Below are positions 1 through 12,084 of a DNA stretch of 64,000 bases, in pieces (within the stretch, counting starts at the first letter, position 1; every line of letters starts with the position of its first letter). A model generated the notes under the pieces. The model was not told the DNA's origin. It saw only the letters and a list, made by a program, of their open reading frames with translations, and made no database searches. Source of the stretch: Pseudopithomyces maydicus (Eukaryota > Ascomycota > Dothideomycetes > Pleosporales > Didymosphaeriaceae); NCBI GenBank assembly GCA_026873275.1, contig JANTUC010000015.1, positions 930,001 to 994,000 of the forward strand. Direction: 5' to 3'. The translations under genes were made by a program, and so were the position numbers.

Positions 1-344
1 CCTTCCACCTCGCCCAACGCAGCCGCTACTTTGCGTGCTTGTCCTTCTTCGGTCGGCCGCACGTCATTGACAGCTTCCTTTTGCTAGCAGGTTACTGCTC
101 TTTGGCCGACTATGTGTCTTTATCGTTATGTTTATTACTCGCGCTGCCAACACGCTGAGTTCGTCCGCTTGTCGTACTGCGGCAGGGCAGAAGCGCTTGA
201 GCATCCACAACAGCATATGTACGTATATGCGTCTCTCCGCAACATTGCCCGTTAGTTAATCAAACCAGAGACGATAGTTATCGGCGCAACGCTGGCGCAG
301 CCAATCCAACTGAACGTCAAGCACCACCCGATCATCCTTTGCAC
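1..344. other. Upstream non-coding stretch
   Basis: No reading frame of note on either strand. It is probably the promoter and 5' leader of the gene starting at 345. No TATA box or repeat was seen. Confidence 0.4.
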
Positions 345-3269
345 ATGACGTTGGAACCAGCCGCGCATCTTCAAGTCATGTCGACCATAGCACCCTCAAA
401 TGCTGGCATCGATCTCGCATGGGCAGACGGTGAGCAGAGTCTGCCACTGTCGAATGCAGAACTTCTGCGATCCGCACTAGATGCACTGGAAACCGACGCC
501 CGCAGCAACATGATCATTGATATTCCTTTGAGCTCCCAGTCAAATCTGCTAATGGAGCTTACGCATGACGGTAAGGTTATGGAACTTGTCGCACGTTTTG
601 AATTGTCCACTGGGGACCAAGACTCTGACGCATTGAAAGCTCACCACCACCGGACTCGTTTCTCTGCGAATAGCGAACATATTTCCACCGAGGCACCGCC
701 TACTGCTCGCTCAGTACGAGAGAAAGATGTTGCCCTTGCAACCTCAAAGCAGCCAGGCCTTAGCCCGCGAAAATCAATACCGTTTGAATGGAAGAAGACA
801 ACACGGCCGCAAGCACCAGTATTTCAGACTGAACGTCGGCAAGAAGCACGCGAGAAAAAGCGACAGAACGCAATATATCTGACAAAAGATGCTGGCGAAG
901 CCGTCAGTAAAGATATAACCTCGCCTTCAGCGCCCTCTTCTCCCACAAAGTCCTCTCGTAGCCAGTCGAAAGCCAGCTTGCAAAGCCCTTCTAGCTCATC
1001 TACAAGGAGCAGTTCTTTACGTGCTGCTACCGTTATGATAAATGCAACTGCATCGCCGACTCGGAGACCGCGGTTGAATGTACAGACTCAAGCGAGGGCA
1101 CCTAGTGTTGCACCTAGCACCACATCTGCCCATGGCACTGAATACTATTCTGCACATTCGACTGTGAGTCTCGTTCCTAGTGGGCCTTCGAGCGAGCGAA
1201 GTTCGCATGATTCCTTTCACTCAGCCGAAGAACATGCATGGGGGCTCCCAACATCGTCTCATTCTGGACAACCTGCGGACAACCAGCACACCATCCAATC
1301 TCATACCCCATCCAACAATTCTTCTCATCCTAGTTTGACTAGCGCTGATTGGATTGGACAGACTGCTGGTACCCGGGGTTCCACGTCTCAACTCATGTCA
1401 CATTCGCGCAGCAAGACCGAGTCTCATGCTACCAAATTGAAGCTCGAATCGGCTACTCCCAATCTCACACTACGTATCCCAAATGCAAACTCAGATTTAG
1501 CAAGTCGAAAATCATTGCTAGACCCTAGCTCGGCTTCCGGTAATTCGTCTAGTTCACCCACGAAATCTTTGTCACGAATCCCTCGTGTCGCCCCTACCTA
1601 TGATACGGGTACAAAAGTGTCGAGCATGAAGCGATCTCAGTCTACCAAGTCGCTCAAAGGAAAAAAAGATCCGGACGTTTCAAAAATTAATCCTACCGCG
1701 ATATTGCTCAAAGATAAAGGGTAAGATTTCATAGCATCGAATATCAACTTGAACGAATTAACTAATCTTTATATAGGGATCAGAAGGGGGACCTTGGGGG
1801 CCTTGTTACCGGAAATATGTTGCGCCAAGTGAAGACTCTAGACAGCAGAGTTGGAATGCCTATTTCACGTGTACCGGCCACCGTCGATGAACAGCCTTTC
1901 GTCAACTCACGTGTCGCTTCATTTCTTGAAGAGGTCGATCCAAATGCGCACCCTGATCACACCCCTTTCACAGAAGAAAACGCTCCCGAGGCTTCATTGG
2001 GTCCATACTCATCAAGGAATACAAGCACATCAACGATCAAGGCATCAAAGCCAAATAAGACTGTGAGTTAAAGAACACCTCAAGCACTGGCTTTGCACTC
2101 TGAGCGGGGCAAGTACCAACAAAAATCATAGGACTATTCGTCGAATCAGCCCATTCCCAAAGAGGGCGGTTTCGACCCGAGGAAGTCGATTTCAAATGGT
2201 GAGATTCTCCAAAGAAAAATCCAAACTTTTATAGATTTTACTGACAACTCGGCTGAACAGTGGCTGACAAAGACTGTATCGGAGCGTTTGAGTCTGACTT
2301 AGATGCCAAGAACACTATGAGTGAGCCTCTACGACGTGGCTACCTGTATGGAGGTCGGGGCAGTCGATATAACCAGCAAGGTCGCTCTCGTTCAGCGGGT
2401 ACACATTCGATGCATTCCAAGGCTTCTTCCGAGCTGAGGGCAACAGCTCCTGAGTTTATACCAAAGGCACAAAATGGTAAGAGATGCTCGTCACAACTTT
2501 GGATTTATCAATTGAGTTTTGCATCGTATGGCGATCGTACGCCAATTGCTGACCCAAAGTCACAGAATTACAGGCATCAATGCAAAATCCTAGTGTGGAC
2601 GACTGGGCACAACATCATAACGCCACCGTTGATTTGTCAGCTCTCGATAGTTACAGCCTGCCATGGTTTTTCTACATGTATCCGATCCAGATGCAACAGG
2701 CTATCAAGGCACCGAACAAACACAAAAGCATGCCACGCGGGCACAAGCGAGGAGATACGTCATTCTTTCCAAGGAAGTTTGAGCAGCTGTCTTCAAAATA
2801 TGGGCACCATACATTCACTGGAAGGGACGTGATCAGGCGCGACTTTGCGAAAAATACAGTGCCGTTCGCGTCACAACTGGATGAAATTGCTCGTAACTCT
2901 GCGGCGCGCTACGAAAATAAAGCAAAACGCGAATCGAGCCCTACGAGGAAAGGATACATGACAATGGCTCCCCGAAGTGGTCGCTCCCTTCGACAGGTCG
3001 ACAATGGCCTATATGACAGTCTTAACCGTAATCGCTTCCGCGCCGGGATGCCCATCGAAGCTAGCATTCCTTTTCCCGACCCTATTCCCCCATCCGGTGG
3101 TCCTCAAGGCCACACAATGATGGGTGATATGAATACTGATTCCTCTGTTCCCAATAACAACATCAGCTATGCTGTCGAGCTCACATCAGAGGGATGTGGT
3201 TCTGTCGACATTGAGCGCGCGGCCGAGTGGTTAGGGAAGGCTTGCAACATCTGTGAGCCGGATCACTAA
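345..3269 (+). CDS. Ser-rich protein of unknown function, five exons
   Basis: I do not recognise this protein. Exons inferred from splice sites and phase are 345-1720, 1777-2062, 2132-2198, 2261-2476 and 2566-3269, giving 882 residues. All four introns (56, 69, 62 and 89 nt) have GT/AG ends and each join keeps the frame, which supports a single gene. The first ATG in frame is at 345; a second, at 378, is possible. Residues about 115-460 are rich in Ser, Thr, Pro, Lys and Arg and look disordered, with basic Ser-rich clusters such as RSQSTKSLKGKK that resemble phosphorylation targets. The last exon is more ordered and has aromatic stretches (LPWFFYMYP). No signal peptide, membrane segment or known domain is visible. 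A cytoplasmic or nuclear scaffold-type protein would fit, but that is a guess. It converges on the phosphatase gene downstream. Confidence 0.75.
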
Positions 3270-3822
3270 AGTCTAGTGATTGGTGGTTTTTTCGTATTTC
3301 TCTCCAACTAGAGGTTTGGATACAACATTGCATAGCAGTGGAGATCCTTTCCTTTTCCTGTCACTTATTCTTGAAGGGTATGGACTGAGGGGGCTGTTAT
3401 TGGTTGCTTTCGAAGCATTCCCGAAAATGCTGGACAACCTCCTTTATACGTTCTTTGTTTGAGTGTATACCCTGAGATTTTTAGGGTTTTGACTAGTCTA
3501 CCGAGTGTTTTACGCTCTCATTGAATGGATACGATTTTCCCCATGACAGGATCAGAAAAGTCCAACTGAAGAAGCGGTGCCATGTAGCACTTGTTCTCAA
3601 CTTCAAGCTTAGGAGCTATGCTTGAGTAGGCGGGAAAGTAATAAAAGTCTTATTGACAGGTGCTATGCCATGTGCTGGAAAATACGTTGTCATCCGTACA
3701 GGTCGCTCAATTTCATGGACGCGGTATTGAACTTCAACCAGGCGTCCAAATGGATAATGGTACTCAGGGCGATTGATCTGTTTAGCGACAGGAAGAAGAA
3801 AGAATCGGAACCCTCAAAGATG
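3270..3822. other. Convergent 3' regions
   Basis: This stretch lies between two genes that converge and should hold both 3' UTRs. Short frames here have no recognisable content. Confidence 0.4.
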
Positions 3823-4443
3823 TCACAGTCTCGCTTTTGTCTTTTCGCTCTCGATTCTCTTCTCCCATTCCCAAGAACTTCCTTTGAACCGACTCTTTGC
3901 CCACTCTTCGTATAATGCTTGTCTTCTCGTACCATCATTTTCTCTTAGCATCTTCCCCCAAACCGCCAACTGCTCTTTGAATCCTGGGTTTGGATCGCAC
4001 ACCGGTCTACCTTCCTCAACCTGTCCAAGTGCCTCTTCCCACCCTAATTCGTACTCCTTCATCAACCACGCCGCCACCACTGCTGCACTTCTACTCTTCC
4101 CCATTGCGCAATGCACAAAAACACCACCACTTTCACCCTTCGTATTCTCCCGCAATCCGTCCGTGATGAACTCACTCGTTTTCTCAAACGACTTTAATAG
4201 ATCCTCATTTGGGTCATCCTCGGCCCAGATATGCAGTTTCTTGCATTCTTTCAGATGCTCCTTGCTTTCTAGGCCAGGCTCATAATCAACTACGGAGACG
4301 ATGTGCGTGATGTTTGCGGCTTTGATGAGGTCGGTCTGGTAGAGAGCGTAGAGACCACCGATGTAAAGATTACCCGCACGGGGAATGCGATCGACCCAAC
4401 CCATGCCTGTGTGAGAGGTGCTGCCGTGGAGGAGGTAGGACAT
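3823..4443 (-). CDS. Dual-specificity protein phosphatase
   Basis: Single exon of 206 residues. The cysteine phosphatase signature HCAMGKSRS sits at residues 111-119, with Cys112 as nucleophile and Arg118 as phosphate binder. The acidic stretch HIWAEDDPNEDLL (71-83) supplies the likely general acid. The N-terminal block RIPRAGNLYIGGLYAL is typical of atypical dual-specificity phosphatases, which dephosphorylate Ser/Thr and Tyr. The catalytic part resembles Yvh1/DUSP12, but the C-terminal zinc-binding domain of that family is absent: the protein ends in a charged helix-like tail, and no Cys-rich continuation was found downstream. The ATG at 4443 opens directly into the domain. Substrate unknown. 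It shares orientation with rpd3, about 420 bp away. Confidence 0.9.
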   Translation of the reverse strand: MSYLLHGSTSHTGMGWVDRIPRAGNLYIGGLYALYQTDLIKAANITHIVSVVDYEPGLESKEHLKECKKLHIWAEDDPNEDLLKSFEKTSEFITDGLRENTKGESGGVFVHCAMGKSRSAAVVAAWLMKEYELGWEEALGQVEEGRPVCDPNPGFKEQLAVWGKMLRENDGTRRQALYEEWAKSRFKGSSWEWEKRIESEKTKARL

Positions 4444-4863
4444 GAAGGATCAGCGAGTTGCTATCATTGTGATTTGGAAGGGTGGTGGAGTGTTATAGCG
4501 TGGAGCCAAGAGAGTGTAGTTGATCGTGGTTAGGCAGCGTGCTGGAAAGATGCCGAGGTTCAATGTTAGATTGGAATCAAGGCTTAGTCTAGTCTACCGA
4601 AAGGAGTCAAAAGGCAGCGTAGATTCGCAACTGTTGTTGCTGTCGGCAACAAAAAGCAGCGTCTCGTAAGCTTCATCTGTTGATGCATGTTTGTAACAGC
4701 AAAAGTCCCGAAAATCCATTGGCTACATGCAAGCTAAAGCTATGAGCGCCATTCGAGAAAAAATGATCAAATAGGTATCCCATCGACACCAAGACCCACA
4801 AGAACGCCACCGCTTTCATGAATGATACATCTCCAAATCGTGGTATTTTTGCCCTGGAGCACT
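4444..4863. other. Intergenic: phosphatase promoter and rpd3 3' region
   Basis: Short spacer between two minus-strand genes. No gene or RNA was recognised. Confidence 0.4.
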
Positions 4864-6916
4864 TTAAGGTTCCTCTTTGGCCACTTCTGCACGGACTTCA
4901 CCCTTGACGTTTTCGGTATCCCTTTCGGCCTGGCCATCCTCTTTGGCTTGGGCTTTGTCGTCCTCTGTTTGTTGTTGTTCCGCTTCACCCATCTCTACAT
5001 CTCCAGATGGAGCAGCCGGTGCTGCAGACTGTACTACAGGGGACTCTGGTGGGGTAGGAACTGCTGGTGGCGACTGCGTTCTTGAATCTGCGGCTGGGAC
5101 CGCTTCGGAGGTACCTTGATTTCAAGATTAGCATTCCAGTTATGTCATGGGGACATCGGGGTTCACCTACCAGTTGTAGCTGGAATTGTTGCACCCTCGG
5201 CCTCCTCCATAGCAATATCGCCGTCTTCTTCAGTAGCTGTAGGAATAGCTGGCGTTTGGGTTCGGGATGCAGCACCATTAGGTTGCTGGGCAGACGAAGT
5301 TCCGGAGACGGATCTTCGCCGACGGACAGGCTCCCCGTTCAGACCACGGGTACCATTCGATGCATCCGCGCCATCATCAGCCTCCGTGTTCTGAAAGTCC
5401 ATTATGTTACGCCTCCTCCTTGTGCCTGGCTGTCGTCGCACACCAAGACTACTCTTATATTCTTCATCGTCACTTGGATCATAAAGCTCACCATCAGCTT
5501 CAGTTTGTTGGTCACGCTGTCGCTGAGTCGCGCGTACGTCGGTATTTTCGTCCGCGTCAAGGTCGTTCATTTCGTCTTCAGCGTCAGAATCGTATACGCC
5601 AAGCTGAGGGGGTTGTCTGGTATGTTTGTGAATGCCTCGACCGATGGCTTTCCGGTTCGCCTAATGCTGTCAATGACAGACGTCTTGATCTTGTGCAGGT
5701 AGTCGGCCGAGTTGGCGTTTTCCATATTTGACGGGCGGACGTCCAGTTCATAGTCGGGGGCGAAGTATTCGTAGTAGTCGTTGAATGGGAGCTGCTTTTC
5801 CATGTGCTGGCTAACCAATTGGCCAGTTTCATAGGCCCAGGTACGCGCAACGTTCCTCATGGTATAACCGCCACCACCAAGCACAATGACGGGAACACCA
5901 AAGCTCTTGACGTAGCGCACGCAGTTGGCGTGACCATCCATGCTGAGGTTGAAGCACCCGAGCCTGTCACCAGACAAACTATCGCCACCACATTGAAGAA
6001 CGATGGCTTCGGGACAGTAGTATGTCATGACAGCCTCGATGACCGGTTCGAAAATATTCCGATAGGTCTCATCAGTGATACCATCACGTAACGGAAAATT
6101 GACAGCATAGTGCTTGCCCTGGCCCACGCCGATATCCCTAAGTTCGCCAGTACCAGGGAAATACTCGCCGTACTTGTGAAAGGAAACGGTCATGACGCGA
6201 TCGGTTGTATAAAAAGCTTCTTCAACTCCGTCTCCATGATGTACATCGATATCGATATATAAAACGCGCTGCTTGTACCGCAGGAGCTCGATGATGCCGA
6301 GAACAATATCTGCGAAAGCAGTCAGTGGGAGATAAGCTTGGGGAATGTGGTGGACTGACCGTTCACATAGCAGAAACCGCTAGCTTCACTTTTCTTCGCA
6401 TGATGCAAACCACCGGCCCAGTTGACAGCCACGTCGCATTTGCCTCTGTTCAGTCGTGCTGCGCCCTCCATGGTGCCACCAGCACTGATACCGCAAAATT
6501 CGAAAAGGCCATCAAACACAGGACAGTCATCTCCGACGTTGTATTTGCTCTGCTCTTTCGAAAAGTTGTCCATGTTGTCGGGGGTGACCTTGTGGAGGAA
6601 GTCGATGTACTCGTCGGTGTGGAACTGGGTCATCTCGTATTTGGAAGCGGGTTTTGCGCGCTGGGGCGGTCAGCAAGATGGTCGGGGAAGAGGAGCGTAT
6701 GGCATGACGAACGTAGATTTCCATCTTGGTGTAGAGGCCATAGTTCATAATCAAGCTGTGGGCCATGCGTATACGGTGTGGCTTCATGGGGTGGCCAGAC
6801 ACGTATGCATAGTTGCCCACATCCGAGTCATAGAAGTAGGCGACCTTCTTAGGCTGGGAACCTGTCCCATTGAGCGAGTTGGAGCCGGTCGGGCCCGCGG
6901 CATCGGGGTTATCCAT
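4864..6916 (-). CDS. rpd3: Histone deacetylase Rpd3 (class I), one apparent frameshift
   Basis: Zinc-dependent lysine deacetylase, catalytic subunit of the Rpd3/Sin3 corepressor complexes in the nucleus. Exons are 6713-6916, 6360-6660, 5171-6309 and 4864-5114, with introns of 52, 50 and 56 nt. The ATG at 6916 opens the conserved N-terminus; the text YFYDSDVGNYAYVSGHPMKP is diagnostic. Catalytic features by residue: HH at 154-155, zinc ligands Asp190 and His192 in DIDVHHGDG, Asp278 in GGDSL, and Tyr317 in GGGGYT. The frame breaks at about residue 401, where a run of five C (5608-5612 on the plus strand, read as G) needs a sixth to join NIPDN to PPQLGVYDSDAEDE. As written the protein would stop at about 415 residues; with one added base it is 631 residues, with an acidic, Gln/Glu/Pro-rich tail. 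The catalytic domain is intact either way. It is divergent from rpn11. Confidence 0.95.
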
Positions 6917-7347
6917 GGCGGCGCACGAAGACGTGGGCGGCGTCGGTGCGCACAGCTCTCTGCAGGGAGACAACTGGCGCGGGGATCGGGGCGGCGGCGG
7001 CGGCAGATGTGTGACTTGGGCGTTGCAATGCGGTGGGCAGAATGGGAAGAGCGGGTGGGTGTGTCGAGCCGCAGGGAGACGTGAAGGGCGGATCGCAGCA
7101 GACAAGAGAGGATGCGAGCTGCGGGCGCGCGAGCTCCAATCCATCCCCACTAGAGATCCCTGCACGCCCGGCGCTACGTTTTGCCGATGGCCGGTTGAGC
7201 TTGCCGTCTACACCTCCGTCAGGTCGCCGTCGCCGCTGCCTCATCATCGCATTACCCGTTGCCCCTCACCAAGTCCGCCTCTCCGTGCCCCTCCTCCCGA
7301 CAGACTGCTCTTTTCATACCATACTCCGAACTCAAACCCCACACGAC
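6917..7347. promoter_or_regulatory. Shared promoter region between rpd3 and rpn11
   Basis: A GC-rich interval of 431 bp separates two start codons that point away from each other, so it must carry both promoters and 5' leaders. It contains short GGC and CCG runs but no obvious TATA box. Confidence 0.6.
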
Positions 7348-8507
7348 ATGGATCGGTTAAGCAGGATGCTCGCCGCCGCCCAGAGCATGGGCGGCATGGG
7401 TGGTCAACAAGGTGTATGTCCACCCCCGCCAACGCGCGCTGACCAACTTGCCGTGTCGGCTGGCTCACCGTCGCGTGCTCTTGGGGGCTTCTGTACGTCG
7501 GGATGTTGCTGACAGAGGCAGGACACCAACCTGATCGACAACTCGGAAACCGTATATATCTCATCGCTTGCCCTCCTCAAGATGCTGCGGCACGGCCGCG
7601 CCGGTGTGCCCATGGAAGTTATGGGGCTGATGCTGGGCGAATTCGTCGACGACTACACAGTGCGCGTGGTGGATGTGTTTGCTATGCCCCAGTCCGGAAC
7701 CGGTGTCTCCGTCGAAGCCGTGGACCCCGTCTTCCAAACCAAGATGATGGACATGCTACGGCAAACAGGCCGGCAAGAGACGGTCGTCGGCTGGTACCAC
7801 TCGCATCCCGGCTTCGGCTGCTGGCTCTCCTCGGTCGACATCAACACACAGCAGTCGTTTGAGCAGCTGACACCCCGCGCTGTTGCCGTCGTCGTCGATC
7901 CCATACAGTCAGTGAAGGGCAAGGTGGTCATTGACGCCTTCCGCTTGATCAACCCACAGACCCTGATGATGGGCCACGAGCCACGCCAGACCACTTCCAA
8001 CGTCGGACATCTCAACAAGCCCTCCATACAGGCGCTGATCCACGGCCTGAACCGCCACTACTATTCCATCGGCATCAACTACCGCAAGACAGCGCTCGAG
8101 GAGAACATGCTTATGAACTTGCACAAGCACGTATGGACCGAAGCACTGATGATGAACGACTTCCGAGACGAGGGCGAGCGGAATAAGGACAGCTTACAGA
8201 AGCTGGTGTCGTTGGCCGAAGGCTATGAGAAGCGCGTCAAGGAGGAGACAGAATTGACCAAGGATCAGCTCAAGACGCGTTACGTTGGCAAGGTTGACCC
8301 CAAGAAGCGTGAGTTTCCCGACAGCCAGACCGCCGGCAGATCCGCTAATAAACTACAGATCTCGAAGATGTAGGACAACGCCTCATCGAAGACAACATCG
8401 TGTCTGTCTCGCGGCAAATGATCGACAAGGAGGCATCGGTTCCAAAAGCGAACGGAAAGTCCAACGGACCAGCACATGGCAACGATGTAGAGATGGAGGA
8501 GGATTAG
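7348..8507 (+). CDS. rpn11: 26S proteasome lid subunit Rpn11 (JAMM deubiquitinase)
   Basis: Zinc metalloprotease of the proteasome lid that removes ubiquitin chains from substrates as they enter the core. Exons 7348-7413, 7522-8308 and 8359-8507 give 333 residues. The first intron (7414-7521) uses a consensus GTATGT donor that keeps GGMGGQQG joined to DTNLIDNSE. The JAMM/MPN+ centre is complete: Glu54 in MEVMGLMLGEF, His115 and His117 in HSHPGFG, and Asp128 in WLSSVD. The second intron (50 nt) restores KKHLEDVGQRLIEDN, and the C-terminus is acidic, as in the family. Length matches fungal Rpn11 closely. Confidence 0.97.
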
Positions 8508-8966
8508 AAGCCCGAATTTCCGTCGGTTGATAGCGATGATCAAGGCGATATTCACCTGTGCCCCTGGACCCACAAGGAACCGCCGCCCCTAGTACCCCCA
8601 TTTGGTGACCCTTTGATCAACCACGGTCAGCCTTGAATTCTTCTGGCGCTATGCCATCAACAGAGTTTTCAGGGCCATCCTGCAAAAGGTCTCTCATGAT
8701 CACGTATGACACGAGCGAGAAGCAGATCCTTGGTGTACGCTCCCTTGTAGCGTACTGACAGGTAGTTCTAGCGCAATTATGAAGTAATATGACGCACTAT
8801 GTCAGCGATGCCTCTCGACTTGCACTTTGAAGGATATATGTAGCAATCCACTATATCTTGTGCGGGACCGTGGAAACAGCTTGCCACCTGAGTTCATAGA
8901 AATCTTCCAGCGCCCAAATCTGCCAAAAATCAAATCAGAGATTCGTGACCCCATCCTTCTCGAGGT
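8508..8966. other. Convergent 3' regions of rpn11 and the methyltransferase
   Basis: No gene recognised. Probably the two 3' UTRs and terminators. Confidence 0.4.
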
Positions 8967-10165
8967 CTACGAGGCCTGCGTCGGTTTTTCAGTGCCCTCG
9001 CCTTGTAACGGTTTCCTCCCATACACACATCTGACCTCCTGGTAATAATGATTCTTCCGATCCTTGATGACCTTCCGGAATTCATCTACAAACTCCATGA
9101 CCTGAGCATATGTCCAACCGAGCATCCTTGTGTACAAGGCCAAAACCCATCCTTCCAAGCCATCCACCCAATTCCTCTCTCCCCATCTGCCCAAGTCTTT
9201 CAGCTTGGGGTCTTTAGGCCACGGCCCTATTGGCCAAACAAAGCTGTGTTCCACAATGTCTACGAATCCGGCTTCTTCCATCCAAGTCCGTATGTGCCTC
9301 AAGGTATCAAACCGCATTCCCGTCTTGGTCTCCCCGACACTCAATATCGTCGACGAGAAGTTGTGGTACATCTTATCCGCCTTGGACTCGCCATCAGGAT
9401 CTGCATTGGTGTCTACCGAGAACTCCGAGTGCTCGAACCACCCCCCGGGTTTGAGATGGGTGTAGGCTTGCGAGTAGAGAAAAGGCCAGTCCGGGATGCA
9501 TCCCGTGAGTCCTCGAATGTGGATGTAGTCGAAGAAATCCAGGGGATACGTCCACTCACTAGCCGCGTCGTCGATTTCAAAACGTATGTTCGGCGGTGCG
9601 GTCGTCGTCTGCGTGGCACTGAGATCGCTGGCTAGAATGTCCGCGTTGGGATATGCATCGGCCATGTCGACGGCCCAGAGGCCGGTGCCGGTGCCAACAT
9701 CCAGAATGGTCCGAGGATCGGAGAGGGGTGCAAGGTGGAGCCTATCATCCAGGGTCAGTAGCCAGAGATGGTGCACGATGGTTTCGTAGTTGGAGTAGGT
9801 TTCGTCATTGGGGGCGTAGTAAGAACCCTCGCGGTAAGCATGATAGCGGCGTCCGTTTTCGTATCGGTAACGCGTTACACTTGAGGCGAGGGATAGATCG
9901 GAAATGTAGGAGAGCGAGTCATCATCGTCGCTTTCGTGATATCTGGAGTAGGCCGAGTCCTTGGACTGTATTAGACAAGAGGTGAACCGGTGGTCAAGAG
10001 CGGAGAAGAAGCGAGAATGGCAAGGGATCGTGTTACTGTGGTGTACAAAGGAAACGATAGTGCACAACTCGCTTTTGTGAAGTATACAAAATTCAGGCAG
10101 GCATGGAATAAGAAGTGACAACGTACGATAGCAATGTTCGCATCTTCGGGTCTCATCTTGTCCAT
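8967..10165 (-). CDS. SAM-dependent methyltransferase, LaeA-like
   Basis: Exons 10127-10165 (13 codons) and 8967-9965 with a 161-nt intron (GTACGT donor, phase 0) give 345 residues. The SAM-binding motif I, LDVGTGTGLWAVDMADAYP, lies at about residues 101-119, followed by an acidic turn (ASDLS) and the post-motif LKPGGWFEHSEF. This arrangement is that of the fungal Methyltransf_25/LaeA-like group, whose best-known member regulates secondary metabolism and development; most relatives have no known substrate. An acidic segment (ESDDDDSLS) lies near the N-terminus. There is no biosynthetic cluster next door, so a role as global regulator or small-molecule methyltransferase cannot be chosen from context. 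The first exon is inferred from a clean donor and phase; use of an internal start is the alternative. Confidence 0.88.
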
Positions 10166-12084
10166 AGTGGTAGAAAGCGCTCTCTTCTCTTGCACACGGC
10201 TTCCCCAGCAGAACCCTGGTTGCGACTCAGGCCAAACACTCTGTCGCGTCCGGCTCTTTTCTCTGTATAACTCTTTTCGCTCCTCCGAAGCAAATCCGTA
10301 CCTTTGGGTTTTCTTTCAAAGCACTACTACCAGAGTGTTGGATATCTAACTGTACATGCAGCCTCGTCAGGCGTAAGCTGATGGTCAGCGCGCGTCCCAC
10401 CACAGTGGCACAGGATTCCGTGAGCTAGCGCAGACCCAGCACGGCAGAAACACAACAGCGCGGCGATGGAGTGAGGCGCGATTCTCTTTTTCACAAGCAC
10501 TCGTTGTCTTGCGTGATGTCCCAGTCTGGGGCCCAGACCAGAGGGTTGTCAGCCACGGCCCACGCAGCTGCGGGCAGTTCAGAGGCTAGCCCAGTCTAGG
10601 TACACAAGCGAAAGTGACAAGGTTCTTGGTAATCCTGCCGCGGCGAACGATGTTCACACGAACCCAGAAAACCCGGTGGCGCACATGGATGGGTGACACT
10701 GAGCTGGAAGAGCAATGGCAACGTGGTTAGGCGACGCTGTGGACTAGGTAGATGAAGAAACCAGGCGACTCAGGATACCGGTAGTACGAATTGGACGAGG
10801 CGGCCGATGTCCGCTACGTCGATGGCATGATTCGATCGAGGCGAGGGCGCCGAGGGCAATTAGCCCGAATTGCCCGCAAGCACCGCTGGGCATGATCCGC
10901 CACAACCGCGCGCTAGGTTCTGTACCAGCAGTGACATATCAGGCAATGTGACTAGACTATCTCGTCGTAAGACATGCACTGTTCTGTCGGAGAATAGAAA
11001 CATTGCATGTCGCCTACCCGTCGCTACCAGGACTTTGGAAAGTACTGGCGCCGACGCACTGGATCGGGCGAAGGAAGGGGCGTTTTGTACTTTGCCTGAT
11101 CAACGCAGCGGAAGTGACGACAATTGTCGAGCACAAAAACTGCTTATTGGAACCTTGGAACCTTATTGCTCACGTGGAGGGCATTCATCCATGGTCTGTG
11201 AAGCAAATGCCCCTCCATATAGCACGCTGCATGTACCACGGGTCTGCATTGGCACATAGGCAAGTTCAGACAGTGTGCTGACCACAGAAGTGTTCCATTC
11301 CTCCAACCTACTTCCTCTTATTCAACAAAGGCATTCGAGATAAAGTTGAACGCATAGCAGTAGCTGTGGTATTGGTCTATTTTCAGCGAAGAGTCGCCGT
11401 TCGACAATTTCGGATTTCACTTTTGCCCGTATCATACCCAACGTCCCATGATTATGTCCACATCTCCAATTCACATGGCACAGCAACACGCTGTCCATGC
11501 TCCCCCAGCTAGCCGTGCAAACTTGCGCCATGCCACAATTAGAACCAAAAAAGAAAGCTGGTGCTAAAACACGTCTAAACGAAACAAATCAAGTCTGAGC
11601 CTCCTGCCAAAACCCCAATTAAGCCGCCCGTATCATTGCACCGTGAGACCGACCTCCTCATTACCTCCTTAAACGCCATGTGAAGCGACGGAAGAGCGGC
11701 GGATGCCGAAATGTACAATCAAATAGATCCCACCCCTTGCGCCAAGCCATAATGCCGCCTGGCCGTGACCCAAGAGTCACACGTGGTAAGGAGCGGAAAG
11801 AGCATTAAAAAACAACGTATACAAACGTACAGATCAGCATGCGGACAAGAAAAGTTCATAAAAAAGATGAGGGGCATCGCAACCAATGTCCATGTTCCCG
11901 TGTGGGGCCCAAGAAGGTCGATATAACAAGAGACATTGAGAGCTTGTAAGTCAGTTGCGGAATCGCAGACTGCCCTCCCGGTGGTTATCAAGGGGTTTTT
12001 TTTAGACAATTTTAAAAAGGAATCCAACTTGGCTTTGCTGAGAGAGTATTGGGCGATGAGTTCAAAAGAACACCGAGGCGGAAA
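10166..12084. other. Gene-free interval of 1.9 kb
   Basis: Only short frames without recognisable content lie here (the longest at 10870-11259). The left part must hold the methyltransferase promoter and the right part the hmt1 3' UTR. No tRNA, repeat or transposon signature was seen. Confidence 0.45.

Noticed and set aside
3823..4443. Assignment of the phosphatase as Yvh1
   Set aside because: The catalytic part is similar, but the C-terminal zinc domain that defines Yvh1 is missing and was not found downstream.
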